A stretch of DNA of 64,000 bases from NCBI RefSeq assembly GCF_963666665.1, contig NZ_OY762999.1, positions 2,733,501 through 2,797,500 on the forward strand. Direction: 5' to 3'. This stretch comes from Maridesulfovibrio sp. Lineage in GTDB: Bacteria > Desulfobacterota > Desulfovibrionia > Desulfovibrionales > Desulfovibrionaceae. The notes beneath the pieces were generated by a model. It made no database searches and was not told the origin of the DNA. It saw only the letters and a program-made list of their open reading frames with translations. Made by a program: the position numbers and the translations under genes. Below are positions 16,317 to 24,596 of the stretch, in pieces (within the stretch, counting starts at the first letter, position 1; the number at the start of each line of letters is the position of its first letter).

Positions 16317-18803
16317 ATGCACAGCACATTTGAAATCAAAGGTATGACTTGTTCCGCCTGTTCTGCACGGCTGGAAAGAGTCATCGGCAATTTGGACGGT
16401 GTTAATAGTGCAACAATCAATCTGGCAGCGGAATCATTGGCTGCCGATTATGACCCGGAGCAGATCTCCGCGGCAGATATTATTGCTTCAGTAGAAATGG
16501 CCGGATTCGAAGCAACGGAAAAAATCGAAGGAACCGAACTGACCCTGCCGATTTCAGGCATGACCTGCTCCGCCTGCTCATCAAGGCTGGAGCGGGTACT
16601 CAATGCGAACGATGGCGTAATAGAGGCACAGGTCAGCCTTGCATCAGAAAGTGCAACCTTGAACTTCAACCCCGCCAAAATTTCACTACGCCAGATCAGG
16701 CAACTAATTGCCGATGCAGGATTTGAATCCGGTCAGATTCAATCAGCCCATAACGCCAAAGATAACTTTGAAAAAAGAAAGGCCGAAAACGAGGCCAAAC
16801 TTGGCGAAATGAAAAACAGGCTCATTTCAGCCCTCGCCTTCACTATTCCTCTTTTGACTATCACCATGGGTCACATGGTCGGGATGCCTTTGCCTTCTTT
16901 CATTGAACCACACAGTTCTCCACTGGGCTTCGCCCTGATCCAATTATTTCTGACCGCTCCGGTACTCTGGTTCGGGCGCAACTTTTACCAGCACGGCTTT
17001 CCAAACCTGTTACGCCGCGCCCCCAATATGGATTCCCTGATTGCCGTGGGAACATCAGCGGCAGTGATTTACTCCCTATGGAACACAATTGAAATAGCAC
17101 TGGGCATTGATGCGCAGGCACGCGCCATGGACCTTTATTATGAGTCCGCGGCAACAATTATTGCCTTGATCCTGCTTGGAAAATTTCAGGAAACACGCGC
17201 CCGTTCCCGCACTTCAGATGCGATTGAAAAACTAATGGACCTGACCCCTGCTCAGGCAATCCTGCTGCAAAACGGCGAACAGATCCCCACTCCGGTGGAA
17301 GAAATCGGCCCCGGCGACCTGATCCTCATCCGCCCCGGAGACCGGGTGGCAGCAGATGGCAAGGTTGCTGACGGACATTCCGATGTCGACGAATCAATGC
17401 TCACCGGAGAATCCATGCCTGTACCCAAAAACGCAGGTGACGATGTAGCAGGAGGAACGGTGAATACCGGAGGCGGAGCACTTAAAGTGCAGGTCACAAA
17501 TGTCGGCGAAAACACCGTGCTTGCTCGCATCATCCGTCTTGTTCAGGAAGCACAGGGGTCCAAGGCTCCCATCTCCAGCCTTGCGGATACGGTCAGCTTT
17601 TATTTTGTACCTACTGTCATGGCTATCGGCATTGCCGCAGCTCTGGGCTGGTTCTTCTTCAGCGATGAACCCTTCACCTTTGCCCTGCGCATCTTTATCA
17701 GCGTAATGGTCATCGCCTGCCCCTGCGCCATGGGACTGGCAACCCCGACCGCCATCATGGTCGGTACCGGACGCGGAGCCCAATTGGGTGTACTGGTTAA
17801 ATCCGGTGCTGCACTTGAAACGGCTGGAAAGATCGAAACCATGATCTTCGACAAAACCGGAACCCTGACCTACGGCAAACCTGAAGTGGCAGAAGCTTTC
17901 AGCATGGACGGCGAAAATCAGCAGGAGCTGCTACTGCTTGCCGGATCTGCAGAGAAACAATCCGAACACCCGCTGGCAAAGGCAGTTGTCCGCGCTGCCA
18001 AAGAAATCGGTTCTCCTCTTCCCGAAACTACCGCTTTTCAGGCTGTATCCGGACTGGGGATCAATACTGAAACAGCAGGACATGCCATGCTGCTTGGTAA
18101 CCGGAAATTCCTTGAACAAAGTTTTGTCAGCGATCTGGATAATATTGCTGCAAATGAAGCTGCACTTCACTTTGCCGCTTCCGGTCAAAGCCCTCTTTAC
18201 ATTGCCAAGAACGGTAAGCTTGCCGGGATTCTGGCCATTGCCGACCGCATTAAGGATGAAACTCCCCAGACAATAAATAAGTTGCATGAACTTGGGGTGC
18301 AAACAGTCATGCTCACCGGGGATAATGAAAAAGTGGCCCGCACCATTGCCGATAAAGCCGGAATCGACAAGGTAATTGCTCAGGTCATGCCTGACCGCAA
18401 AGCCGAAGTGGTCAACAAGGAAAAAGCGGCTGGCCGCAAAGTGGCTATGATCGGGGACGGAATCAACGATGCCCCGGCCCTTGCTTCAGCTGATCTTGGC
18501 ATCGCCATGGGCACCGGAATTGATGTTGCAATCGAATCAGGAGACGTTGTACTTATGAAAGGTGATTTGAGCGGAGTACTCACTGCCCTTTCACTAAGCA
18601 GGGCAACAGTTCGCAATATCAAACAGAACCTGTTCTGGGCTTTTGCCTTCAACGTACTGGGGATTCCGGTTGCAGCCGGACTGCTTCACATATTCGGTGG
18701 ACCTACCCTTTCCCCAATGTTTGCTGCGGCAGCCATGTCCTTAAGTTCAGTTACTGTAGTCAGCAATGCCCTGAGACTGAAATTTTTTAAACCGGAAGAT
18801 TAA
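16317..18803 (+). CDS. copA: Copper-translocating P1B-type ATPase
   Basis: This 828-aa inner-membrane pump exports Cu(I) from the cytoplasm. Two N-terminal heavy-metal domains have CSAC motifs at residues 12-15 and 85-88, followed by eight expected membrane spans. The metal-binding CPC is at 468-470 and the phosphorylated Asp512 lies in DKTGTLT; GDGINDAPAL closes the ATP-binding hinge. These agree with Cu+-ATPases of the CopA group. The ATG has AAGGA upstream. The arginase-like gene starts one base after its stop, so the two are cotranscribed. No CueR or CsoR gene is adjacent. Confidence 0.95.
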   Translation: MHSTFEIKGMTCSACSARLERVIGNLDGVNSATINLAAESLAADYDPEQISAADIIASVEMAGFEATEKIEGTELTLPISGMTCSACSSRLERVLNANDGVIEAQVSLASESATLNFNPAKISLRQIRQLIADAGFESGQIQSAHNAKDNFEKRKAENEAKLGEMKNRLISALAFTIPLLTITMGHMVGMPLPSFIEPHSSPLGFALIQLFLTAPVLWFGRNFYQHGFPNLLRRAPNMDSLIAVGTSAAVIYSLWNTIEIALGIDAQARAMDLYYESAATIIALILLGKFQETRARSRTSDAIEKLMDLTPAQAILLQNGEQIPTPVEEIGPGDLILIRPGDRVAADGKVADGHSDVDESMLTGESMPVPKNAGDDVAGGTVNTGGGALKVQVTNVGENTVLARIIRLVQEAQGSKAPISSLADTVSFYFVPTVMAIGIAAALGWFFFSDEPFTFALRIFISVMVIACPCAMGLATPTAIMVGTGRGAQLGVLVKSGAALETAGKIETMIFDKTGTLTYGKPEVAEAFSMDGENQQELLLLAGSAEKQSEHPLAKAVVRAAKEIGSPLPETTAFQAVSGLGINTETAGHAMLLGNRKFLEQSFVSDLDNIAANEAALHFAASGQSPLYIAKNGKLAGILAIADRIKDETPQTINKLHELGVQTVMLTGDNEKVARTIADKAGIDKVIAQVMPDRKAEVVNKEKAAGRKVAMIGDGINDAPALASADLGIAMGTGIDVAIESGDVVLMKGDLSGVLTALSLSRATVRNIKQNLFWAFAFNVLGIPVAAGLLHIFGGPTLSPMFAAAAMSLSSVTVVSNALRLKFFKPED

Positions 18804-18804
18804 T

Positions 18805-19644
18805 TTGAAAGACATCACCCTTGTTTTCCCGCAATGGCAGGGTTCCATCGACAACGAAGCCTTATATAAAGGAGCATTCGCGCTGGCCGAAGGAATAGAA
18901 AATCTTCCTGCTGTAACTGCAGTGAAAACAGAGACGTTCAAAAAGATCGAACCCAGCGGTTCAATTGCCGGTCTGGATGACATTGTACAGCAGTTGAGAA
19001 ACGCACTTTCCACACTTGAACAGGCAGAAGCTGAGCGCGTCCTGCTGCTGGGCGGCGACTGCGGAACCGAATTTGTGCCGGTTTCATGGATGTCGCGCAG
19101 ACACGGGTACAAAATGGCCCTGATCTGGTTTGACGCCCACCCAGACTTGAACAACCCGGAAACTTCCAAGTCCGGGCGCTTTCAAGGAATGGCTCTTTCC
19201 GCCATTCTCGGCAACGCAGGACCGGAAATTAATGCGACAATGTTCAACCCGCTGAGCTCCAGACAGGTCTTCCTCGCCGGAACCAGATCTTTTGATCCCC
19301 CGGAAATGGAATTTATTGCAAATAACAAGATAACTATTTTCGGACCCGAGGAACTTGCTCATGAACCGGCAGGGCTGGCAAAGCAAATCAAGGATGCAGG
19401 ATTCAGCAAAGTATACATCCATCTTGATGTGGATGCAGTAGACCCCATCGGTTTTGGACATGGTAAACCTGCCCCTCCGGCAGGGCTTGATTTCGGCAGC
19501 ATCTTAAAAATAATCGATGAAGTAGGCAGCAGGCTGGACATATGCGGGCTGGGTATAACAGAATTCCACCCCGGCAATGCAAGAGGTATAAAGAAAGCTG
19601 CCTTATTGATTGAGACAACACTTCCGGGATTTATAACTAAATAA
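18805..19644 (+). CDS. Arginase/agmatinase-family protein with Cys in the first metal motif
   Basis: The 279-aa protein has the ureohydrolase fold with WFDAHPDLN (D-A-H-x-D metal motif) and HLDVDAVDP (D-x-D metal motif). The first motif, normally GGDHS, reads GGDCG, so one Mn-binding His is replaced by Cys; this change is known in a subgroup of family members. The substrate could be arginine, agmatine, formiminoglutamate or something else. The TTG start at 18805 follows GGAAG and sits one base beyond the copA stop, so it depends on copA transcription. A terminator follows. Confidence 0.75.
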   Translation: MKDITLVFPQWQGSIDNEALYKGAFALAEGIENLPAVTAVKTETFKKIEPSGSIAGLDDIVQQLRNALSTLEQAEAERVLLLGGDCGTEFVPVSWMSRRHGYKMALIWFDAHPDLNNPETSKSGRFQGMALSAILGNAGPEINATMFNPLSSRQVFLAGTRSFDPPEMEFIANNKITIFGPEELAHEPAGLAKQIKDAGFSKVYIHLDVDAVDPIGFGHGKPAPPAGLDFGSILKIIDEVGSRLDICGLGITEFHPGNARGIKKAALLIETTLPGFITK

Positions 19645-19657
19645 AATCACAAAAAAC

Positions 19658-19695
19658 AAAAGCCGTACTGCAACAATTAATGCAGTACGGCTTTT
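19658..19695. terminator. Bidirectional terminator between convergent genes
   Basis: Arms 19658-19672 (AAAAGCCGTACTGCA) and 19681-19695 pair over 15 bp around an eight-base loop, with A and T runs on both sides, ending the copA unit and the TPR gene on the other strand. Confidence 0.93.
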
Positions 19696-19729
19696 ATACA
19701 TTGAACACACGAAGCATTATATCAAATCA

Positions 19730-20341
19730 TCAAGATAAATCCCTGATCATATCCTTTACCAGCTTCCCGTTGGGGGTTCGTGCACCGGGATTCATCTGGA
19801 CCAACCCATTCCATGCCTGAATAGCGCCGGCCTTATCTTTAAGGTCGTAGTAAAGAACTATCCCTTTATTCAAACGCGCGGTTTCATGTGTCGGCGCAGC
19901 AAGAATAGCTTTATCGAAATTTTCGACCGCCTTTTGCGGGTTGCCGTTACGGCGGTACATGACTCCCAGATCAGTAAGCACATGCGCATTATCAGGTTCA
20001 ATGGCAAGTGATTTACTGTAGGCATCAATCGCGTTGGCATACTGGTCAGTATCAAAGTACAGGTTACCCAGTTTCGTCCACAGATTTACGGACTCCGGCT
20101 GGGATTCCAAAAGTTTTTTTGTCTCTTCAATCTGCTGGGCGAAACTGCTGGCACTTCCAGCTCCACCTGCCACTTGCGGTGTAGATGAATCCTTCAACGC
20201 AGGCATGAAAACCCCGCCAAAAAACAGCCCTACAGCCAATGCTGCGACCACCACAATGATCATATTGCTATTTTTTTTGCTACCGCCAGAGGAAGGTGCT
20301 CCCGTTGCTGAGGATTTTCTCCCCTTTCCTTTTTTTCCCAA
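19730..20341 (-). CDS. Membrane-anchored TPR protein
   Basis: A short, strongly basic N-terminus (GKKGKGRKSS) and a Ser/Gly linker precede one membrane span (MIIVVVAALAVGLFFGGVFM) and then at least three tetratricopeptide repeats, for example NLWTKLGNLYFDTDQYANAI and HVLTDLGVMYRRNGNPQKAV. The TPRs would face the periplasm and mediate protein contacts. The partner is unknown. The TTG at 20341 is chosen because AGGGAG lies six bases before it; an ATG at 20389 lacks a ribosome binding site. It stands alone, convergent with the arginase-like gene. Confidence 0.75.
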   Translation of the reverse strand: MGKKGKGRKSSATGAPSSGGSKKNSNMIIVVVAALAVGLFFGGVFMPALKDSSTPQVAGGAGSASSFAQQIEETKKLLESQPESVNLWTKLGNLYFDTDQYANAIDAYSKSLAIEPDNAHVLTDLGVMYRRNGNPQKAVENFDKAILAAPTHETARLNKGIVLYYDLKDKAGAIQAWNGLVQMNPGARTPNGKLVKDMIRDLS

Positions 20342-20941
20342 ACCTATCTCCCTGTAACTTCCGGCCTCAAATTCAGAAGTTCTGTTCATGCAAATCGCAC
20401 AAGCAAAGTGCAACAAATTACCGCTTTGTGCAAAATTACGTACATTTCAACACAAAACACATTTAAAACAACCGCCATTCATTATTTCCTGCATTAATCA
20501 GCAATAGCCATACCAGTCTTCCTCCCCACGGATTGCCCACATACTTATGACAAAAATGGATATCCAAAAACTATCTCTTTTCTTGAATTTAACTATTTCT
20601 CAAAAATCGACCCTTATTTTTAGCAAAACGAAATGTGCAGTATTTTATTTTATCTATTCAGAAAGTTTTTTGTCTTATACAAAATTTGAGCAATTAACTA
20701 CAGAAATGTAGTTTTTAAATGTAACGCACACAAAACAACAAAGCAGAAAAAGAAGCACTTTATCGTTTTGCATCAAAAACTATTATTATTTTGAGCCAAA
20801 TAAAAATTCACAATAAATTTCTTGCCCATTTCTTCTGTTTTATGTACGTAGTTCAGAATATTATTTTGCAAAGGGGTAATTCTGCGAACCTGTGCTAGTA
20901 TTTCGCGGAAATTTGGTGCTAAAAAAAACAAGGGATTATTT
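20342..20941. other. 600-bp AT-rich intergenic region
   Basis: This region separates the TPR gene and the symporter gene, which diverge. Apart from the inverted repeat at 20880-20910 I see no gene, tRNA or recognisable riboswitch. The sequence is rich in A/T runs (for example near 20620-20720) and the plus-strand leader of the symporter must begin here, so it probably holds the promoters of both genes and operator sites I cannot name. Confidence 0.5.
20880..20910 (+). promoter_or_regulatory. Inverted repeat ahead of the symporter gene
   Basis: TTCTGCGAA (20880-20888) and TTCGCGGAA (20902-20910) form a nine-pair hairpin or operator with one G-U and a 13-base loop, 31 bp before the symporter ATG. 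It may be a regulator site or a leader hairpin. Confidence 0.45.
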
Positions 20942-22318
20942 ATGGATTTCATGACTTCACTGGACGCTATTGTTGGTAAGATCGGTGCATTTGCATGGGG
21001 ACCGCCTATGCTGGTTCTCCTGGTCGGTACAGGCTTCTGGCTGACCCTCGCACTGCGCGGCGTTCAGTTCAGCAAATTGATGTACGCATTGTACCTTGCA
21101 CTCATTAAGCGCAAGGAAGAAACAGACGAACCCGGTGACATCACCCATTTCCAGGCTCTGATGACCGCTCTCTCCGCCACAGTAGGTACCGGTAACATTG
21201 CAGGTGTTGCTACCGCAGTTGCAGTTGGTGGACCGGGAGCTCTTTTCTGGATGTGGATCACCGGCCTCGTAGGCATGGCCACCAAATACGCTGAAGCTGT
21301 TCTTGCTGTTAAATACAGAGAAGTTGATGAAAACGGCGAAATGAGCGGTGGCCCCATGTACTATCTTTCCAAGGGCCTCAACATGCCCTGGCTCGGTACT
21401 CTTTTCGCGATTTTCGCATCCATCGCCGCCTTCGGTATCGGTAACATGGTTCAGTCCAACTCCGTTGCTGATGCAGTTGAAGCGACCTACGGTATTTCTC
21501 CTTACATCACCGGCGGACTGCTGATGATCCTGACTGCTGCCGTTATCCTCGGCGGTATCAAGAAAATCGGTAAAGTTACCGGAATGCTCGTACCCGTTAT
21601 GATCGTTTTCTACATGGCCGGCGCATCATACATCATTCTGGCAAACATTGCTGAAGTACCAGCGGCTTTTGCCCTTATTTTCGAACAGGCTTTCAACCCC
21701 ACTTCCGCAGTCGGCGGCTTTGCCGGCGCAACTGTAATGCTGGCTATCCGCATGGGTGTTGCCCGCGGTGTATTCTCCAACGAATCCGGTCTTGGTAGTG
21801 CTCCTATCGCTGCAGCTGCAGCGCAGACCAAAGAGCCTGTAACTCAGGCTCTGGTCTCCATGACCCAGACCTTTATCGATACTCTCATCGTCTGCACCAT
21901 GACCGGGCTGGTTCTCATTATCACCGGCGCATGGTCCAACGGAACCACCGGTGCCGAACTGACTACCATCGCCTTTTCACAGGGCATGGCAGGCGGTGCA
22001 CACATCGTTACTATCGGCCTGATTCTTTTCGCCTACTCCACCATTCTCGGCTGGTGCTACTACGGTGAAAAATCAATGGAATACCTGTTCGGTGTAAAGG
22101 CAGTACTGCCCTTCCGTCTCGTATTCATCTGCTTCGTAGGTGTTGGTGCCATTGCCAAGCTCAGCTTCGTATGGAACCTCTCCGACACCTTTAACGGCCT
22201 TATGGCTATCCCCAACCTTATCGGCCTGATTATGCTAACCCCGGTTGTTGTAGCTGAAACCAAGGCCTACTTCGCCAAGCAGAACACAAAAGCAGCCGCA
22301 CAGACTGAAAACAACTAG
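20942..22318 (+). CDS. Alanine/glycine:sodium symporter (AGCS family)
   Basis: A 458-aa inner-membrane protein with about 11 hydrophobic spans. The signature of the AGCS family is visible as GTGNIAGVATAVAVGGPGALFWMW together with the SGGPMYYL and NESGLGSAPIAAAAA stretches. It should import alanine or glycine with Na+, which suits a marine host. It has no partner genes; the preceding long intergenic region and its inverted repeat suggest separate regulation. A terminator closes the gene. Confidence 0.94.
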   Translation: MDFMTSLDAIVGKIGAFAWGPPMLVLLVGTGFWLTLALRGVQFSKLMYALYLALIKRKEETDEPGDITHFQALMTALSATVGTGNIAGVATAVAVGGPGALFWMWITGLVGMATKYAEAVLAVKYREVDENGEMSGGPMYYLSKGLNMPWLGTLFAIFASIAAFGIGNMVQSNSVADAVEATYGISPYITGGLLMILTAAVILGGIKKIGKVTGMLVPVMIVFYMAGASYIILANIAEVPAAFALIFEQAFNPTSAVGGFAGATVMLAIRMGVARGVFSNESGLGSAPIAAAAAQTKEPVTQALVSMTQTFIDTLIVCTMTGLVLIITGAWSNGTTGAELTTIAFSQGMAGGAHIVTIGLILFAYSTILGWCYYGEKSMEYLFGVKAVLPFRLVFICFVGVGAIAKLSFVWNLSDTFNGLMAIPNLIGLIMLTPVVVAETKAYFAKQNTKAAAQTENN

Positions 22319-22341
22319 TCTGCTACGGACAAATGCACACA

Positions 22342-22378
22342 AAATCCCCCGCCCGGTTTCCGGACGAGGGATTTCTTT
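22342..22378 (+). terminator. Intrinsic terminator after the symporter gene
   Basis: AAATCCC...CCGG (22342-22356) pairs with CCGG...GGGATTT (22360-22374), interrupted by two single mismatches, with a TTT loop, then TTTTA. Confidence 0.8.
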
Positions 22379-22403
22379 TATTCACTTACACTGGACAAAT
22401 AAA

Positions 22404-22430
22404 AAGGCTGTCCCGCTAAGAACAGCCCTT
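22404..22430 (-). terminator. Intrinsic terminator for the TetR gene
   Basis: GGCTGT (22406-22411) pairs with ACAGCC (22422-22427); on the minus strand it is followed by a T run. The stem is short, so this is a moderate call. Confidence 0.6.
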
Positions 22431-22452
22431 AAAAAATCGTATCAGCTTAATT

Positions 22453-23007
22453 CTAATTCAGAATACTGCGACGACAGAATTCAACTGCCTCACCGCGGAC
22501 ATCCCTACGATCAGGCCAGTAAAGCTGCATTCTGGTCAGACCGAAGATAATGGTCATAACCACAGTTGCGTTTTCTTCCACAGCCACATCACGGACAGTT
22601 CCTTTTTTGATACCGAGCCTGATGCAATCTTCAAGAATCAGTTCAAGGTTCTTCAAGAAAACAGCCATCAGACGTTTGGAAGAATCAAGCAACCCATAGG
22701 TTGAGAGCATGATCTTCATGTCGATTTCATTATCTTCTACAAAAGAGAAATATTCGTTCATAATCTCTTCAATAGAACACTCGTCACGGTCTAATTTCTG
22801 GCGGATAGCTTCGATGTAATAAGAAAAATTCTCTTCAAGAGCATCAAGGATGTGAAGCAGGATATCTTCCTTGCTTTCAAAATGTCTATAGATGGTACCT
22901 TCAGAAATATTGGCCATTTTTGCAAGGTTGGCGGTAGTGGCTTTGTGGAAACCCACCTCTGAAATCATTTCCTTGGCTGTTGCGAGGATGATATCCTTGG
23001 TTTTCAT
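22453..23007 (-). CDS. TetR/AcrR-family transcriptional regulator
   Basis: The 184-aa protein has the N-terminal helix-turn-helix of the family: KDIILATAKEMISEVGFHKATTANLAKMANISEGTIYRHFESKEDIL in outline. The C-terminal ligand-binding half is divergent. The ATG at 23007 is chosen for the AAGGGAG upstream; an ATG at 23040 would add 11 residues. It is divergent from the HesB-like selenoprotein gene, with a TetR-style palindrome (GTGTTA-C-TAACAC) between them, so it probably controls itself and perhaps the divergent gene. The effector is unknown. Confidence 0.9.
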   Translation of the reverse strand: MKTKDIILATAKEMISEVGFHKATTANLAKMANISEGTIYRHFESKEDILLHILDALEENFSYYIEAIRQKLDRDECSIEEIMNEYFSFVEDNEIDMKIMLSTYGLLDSSKRLMAVFLKNLELILEDCIRLGIKKGTVRDVAVEENATVVMTIIFGLTRMQLYWPDRRDVRGEAVEFCRRSILN

Positions 23008-23074
23008 TCTACGGTCTCCCTTGAGCGTCCGAACGCCCATAATCATGTTTAAAAATATTTATTAGACTTATGTC

Positions 23075-23087
23075 GTGTTACTAACAC
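23075..23087. promoter_or_regulatory. Candidate TetR operator
   Basis: GTGTTA (23075-23080), a central C and TAACAC (23082-23087) form a perfect 13-bp palindrome 68 bp upstream of the regulator start, the usual geometry of an autoregulatory TetR site. Confidence 0.55.
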
Positions 23088-23142
23088 TCTTTCTAAACAG
23101 TATTAATTACCCCATGCAAGAGTCAAGGTCAACCGGAGTAGA

Positions 23143-23171
23143 TTGACAAAAACTGATAGAGAACTTAATTT
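23143..23171 (+). promoter_or_regulatory. Candidate sigma-70-type promoter of the HesB-like gene
   Basis: TTGACA (23143-23148), a 17-bp spacer and TAATTT (23166-23171) lie 30 bp before the ATG at 23201. The -35 is perfect and the -10 weak. Confidence 0.5.
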
Positions 23172-23200
23172 GTATAGATAAATCCTATGAGGAGGAAACA

Positions 23201-23509
23201 ATGGTTGAAATTACCGAAGCTGCGCAAAAACAGCTTGAAAACTATTTTGCAGATAAAGATAGGACCCCCATCCGCATCTACCTGGCCACCGGTGGCTGAG
23301 CTGGCCCCAGGCTGGCATTGGCTCTGGATGAGTCAAAAGATAACGATGAAAGTTTTGAAGTGGAAGGTTTCACCTTCCTGCTTGATAAAGACCTCAACGA
23401 ACAGGGAAGCCCCTTCCGTGTTGACCTCAGCTACACCGGTTTCGTAATTGATTCCAAGCTTGAGCTCGGCGGCGGTGAATGCGGTTCCTGCTCCGGCACC
23501 TGCGGTTAG
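23201..23509 (+). CDS. HesB/IscA-like selenoprotein (Sec33)
   Basis: From ATG 23201 (AGGAGG six bases upstream) the frame runs to TAG 23507-23509, with one internal TGA at 23297-23299, codon 33, in the setting YLATGG-U-AGPRLALALDE. HesB/IscA-like proteins have Cys at this place in GGCxGP, and a Sec form of this family is known from delta-proteobacteria. Read as Sec the protein is 102 aa and ends in the Cys/Gly tail GGGECGSCSGTCG, seen in this subgroup. It would bind or deliver Fe-S clusters or another metal; the function is unproven. Gene callers will split it or start it at 23318. It has its own promoter and terminator and is divergent from a TetR gene. Confidence 0.92.
23307..23327 (+). promoter_or_regulatory. 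Possible SECIS of the HesB-like selenoprotein
   Basis: CCAGG (23307-23311) pairs with UCUGG (23323-23327) and CU with GG inside, leaving a GGCAUU loop about 14 bases after the UGA. The loop begins with G as expected, but the distance is a little short and other pairings are possible, so this is tentative. Confidence 0.4.
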
Positions 23510-23582
23510 CTCGCAGCACAGAAGAAGGAAGACCCTTTCCCTGAACGCGTTAACCTGACAGTTCCAGCCTTTTCAGGCTCTT

Positions 23583-23613
23583 AAGGCCGTCTCTTTAGAG
23601 ACGGCCTTTTTTT
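23583..23613 (+). terminator. Intrinsic terminator after the selenoprotein gene
   Basis: AAGGCCGTCTCT (23583-23594) pairs with AGAGACGGCCTT (23597-23608), 12 bp, followed by T residues. Confidence 0.93.
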
Positions 23614-23699
23614 ATTTCTTAATCACAACGATACTTACTTTCCAGACAAGCAAAGCCTGTGTAAAATAGTAGCCTCTTGACTAAAAAACGGAGTTTGAA

Positions 23700-24587
23700 G
23701 TGAGGAAACGGGAAAAGATTCAAGGCATTTTTTCAGCTAAAAAAAAATCTGTAATCGGAACGGGGACGACCAAAAAAAGAACAGAGCAAACAACGTACTG
23801 GTATGCAGAAGAACAGGATAACGGGGTACTGAAAGTTCAAGCCCTGAATACCAACTACATTCCCACCGGGCCTCAGGCGGCAGTGGAAATGGAGATGTTT
23901 TTGAACGACTACCATCCTGAACCGGAAATCTATCTACAAAAAGTCATCCCGAATATTGATAAGCTGGAAAAAACCATCGCATTAGGCGAAAGCCACCGCA
24001 ACAAAGGCGAAAACTACAGTGCCGAGTATGAATTCAATAAGGCAATGAGCCTTGATGAATTAAATGTACGCGTCAATTTCGGACTTGGGCTTACCTACCT
24101 TGACCGGGGAGAAATCGAACGGGCAGACAATATATTCAAAAGACTGGTTGGGCTTGAAAGCTGCTATGAACCGCAGCATAAACACCTGTTCAACGAGTTC
24201 GGAATATCCTTGCGCAAAAACGGCATGCTCAAACAGGCCCTTGAATACTATTCAAGAGCGGAAAAATTGGTCGAAGAAGATGAAAACCTGCATATGAATA
24301 TTGCCCGGGTTCACTTTGAACAGGGAGATCTCAAGTCTTGCCTTGAACACCTCAGAAATGCTTTACGCTTAAACAAAAGCCTTGAAGAGGCCTGCATCTT
24401 TCTGAACTTCCTTAAAGGAAAAGGGTTCATTGAAGAATGTACTCTGGATCAGGTTATTAAAAAAACTGCCGATGATACGAAGGCTTTGGAGTCACTACTT
24501 AAAAGCAATCCAATTCCGGACATACAGACAACGAGTACACAGGCCAGAAAAAGAGATTCCTTAACTGATGAACTTAATTTTCTATAA
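23700..24587 (+). CDS. TPR-repeat protein
   Basis: A 295-aa cytoplasmic protein. After a basic N-terminus (KKRTEQTTYWYAEEQ) and a segment resembling TPR-associated regions of sulfate reducers, residues about 95-230 hold tetratricopeptide repeats such as NKAMSLDELNVRVNFGLGLT, HLFNEFGISLRKNGMLKQAL and NLHMNIARVHFEQGDLKSCL. The role is probably as a scaffold; the partner is unknown. The GTG start at 23700 has GGAG seven bases upstream. It is convergent with the binding-protein gene ten bases away. Confidence 0.78.
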   Translation: MRKREKIQGIFSAKKKSVIGTGTTKKRTEQTTYWYAEEQDNGVLKVQALNTNYIPTGPQAAVEMEMFLNDYHPEPEIYLQKVIPNIDKLEKTIALGESHRNKGENYSAEYEFNKAMSLDELNVRVNFGLGLTYLDRGEIERADNIFKRLVGLESCYEPQHKHLFNEFGISLRKNGMLKQALEYYSRAEKLVEEDENLHMNIARVHFEQGDLKSCLEHLRNALRLNKSLEEACIFLNFLKGKGFIEECTLDQVIKKTADDTKALESLLKSNPIPDIQTTSTQARKRDSLTDELNFL

Positions 24588-24596
24588 TCACAACTG

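Noticed and set aside
23510..23584. In-frame extension of the HesB-like gene past TAG to the next TAA
   Set aside because: Twenty-four codons without a stop is not remarkable, the Cys/Gly tail is the usual family end, and nothing else suggests pyrrolysine or readthrough of TAG.
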